Assembly (NCBI RefSeq): GCF_001646665.1
Contig: NZ_LWBU01000373.1
Span: 186,334-250,333, forward strand
Direction of reading: 5' to 3'
Length of the DNA stretch: 64,000 nucleotides
Source: Streptomyces noursei
Lineage (GTDB): Bacteria > Actinomycetota > Actinomycetes > Streptomycetales > Streptomycetaceae
Below are positions 63,842 through 64,000 of the stretch, in pieces; position 1 is the stretch's first letter, and every line of letters begins with the position of its first letter. Below the pieces are notes generated by a model, which saw nothing but the letters and a program-made list of their open reading frames with translations, was not told the DNA's origin and ran no database searches. The translations under genes and the position numbers were made by a program.

Positions 63842-64000
63842 TCCGGAAGGTCTCCCCGTACGTCTGCCAGGTCAGCGGCACCGCGAGGTCCATGTTCCCG
63901 TCCCGCAGGAACACCCGCTGGGCGGTGTCGATGCGGGACGTGTCGCGCTCCCGCTGGGTCTTCTGCGCCTGCATCACGGCCCGGCGCGCGTCGAGGAAGG
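63813..64000 (-). CDS. Unidentified protein, C-terminal fragment
   Basis: An open frame enters from the right edge and stops at 63813; about 61 residues are visible, ending FLRDGNMDLAVPLTWQTYGETFRITTQPAGSP. No family is recognised from this tail. The codon usage is good and the upstream part lies outside the window. It overlaps the SDR 3' end by 29 nt in the convergent orientation. Confidence 0.6.
   Translation of the reverse strand, partial: FLDARRAVMQAQKTQRERDTSRIDTAQRVFLRDGNMDLAVPLTWQTYGETFRITTQPAGSP

Noticed and set aside
1..64000. rRNA, tRNA, insertion sequence, prophage, attachment site or replication origin
   Set aside because: No transposase, integrase, phage structural gene, cloverleaf-like or rRNA-like segment was recognised on reading both strands; a tRNA scan would be needed to exclude an unusual tRNA.

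Overview
The window is about 73% G+C, with strongly G/C-biased third codon positions, frequent GTG/TTG starts and several Streptomyces hallmarks: a 2-methylisoborneol (earthy odour) operon, a WhiJ-like regulator/DUF397/anti-sigma trio, a WhiB-family protein, a LAL-type LuxR regulator, a small laccase and rare TTA codons that would need the bldA tRNA. It is almost certainly a Streptomyces chromosome segment. I see no rRNA, tRNA, CRISPR array, insertion sequence or prophage.

Layout. 1-400: 3' end of a GH65 phosphorylase/hydrolase gene. 400-5000: an HTH-PNPOx protein, then the leftward operon encapsulin shell (family 2B) -> 2-methylisoborneol synthase -> geranyl-diphosphate C-methyltransferase, preceded by two tandem TCAC-N5-GTGA boxes. 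5150-15640: regulators (PucR-type, AraC-GyrI, GlxA-type), a Clp N-domain/HTH protein with twin operators over its own promoter, a substrate-binding-like protein, a quinone oxidoreductase, homocysteine methyltransferase, DUF5133, DCC protein, GH43 enzyme and a SnoaL-like protein. 15745-20641: a LAL regulator and a secreted subtilase with a P-domain. 21397-23616: WhiJ-type developmental cluster. 23855-30596: DUF574 methyltransferase, secreted M64 metallopeptidase, GH4 glycosidase, and a serine hydrolase divergent from a LysR regulator. 30602-34827: Tat-exported FAD oxidoreductase with an 11-G tract, a two-gene graspetide (ATP-grasp RiPP) locus, YchJ-like, DUF2283 and a small unknown.

35045-53023 is dominated by a complete Mce lipid-import type operon: ATPase, two YrbE permeases, MceA-F, four Mce-associated membrane proteins and a lytic transglycosylase, nearly all translationally coupled by 1-4 nt overlaps. 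It is preceded by two secreted proteins and a divergent PucR regulator. The regulator and one secreted protein carry TTA codons, so the system may be tied to development.

53000-55161 holds a two-gene Ku-less end-joining-like pair (ATP-dependent ligase and LigD-type polymerase). 55166-61076 looks like an extracellular copper/PQQ redox locus: cupredoxin-OmpL47-DUF1080 protein, ThuA-PQQ dehydrogenase (with a TTA codon) and, divergently, a two-domain laccase. The right end holds a VOC protein, a WhiB-family protein, an atypical zinc-ribbon SDR and the 3' end of an unidentified leftward gene.

The most interesting items are the encapsulated odorant operon with its paired operators, the minimal graspetide locus without a linked methyltransferase, the twin-operator promoter of the Clp-N/HTH gene, the large inverted repeats in front of the mce operon, and the cupredoxin/PQQ/laccase neighbourhood. 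All functions are read from sequence and family knowledge; no database search was run.
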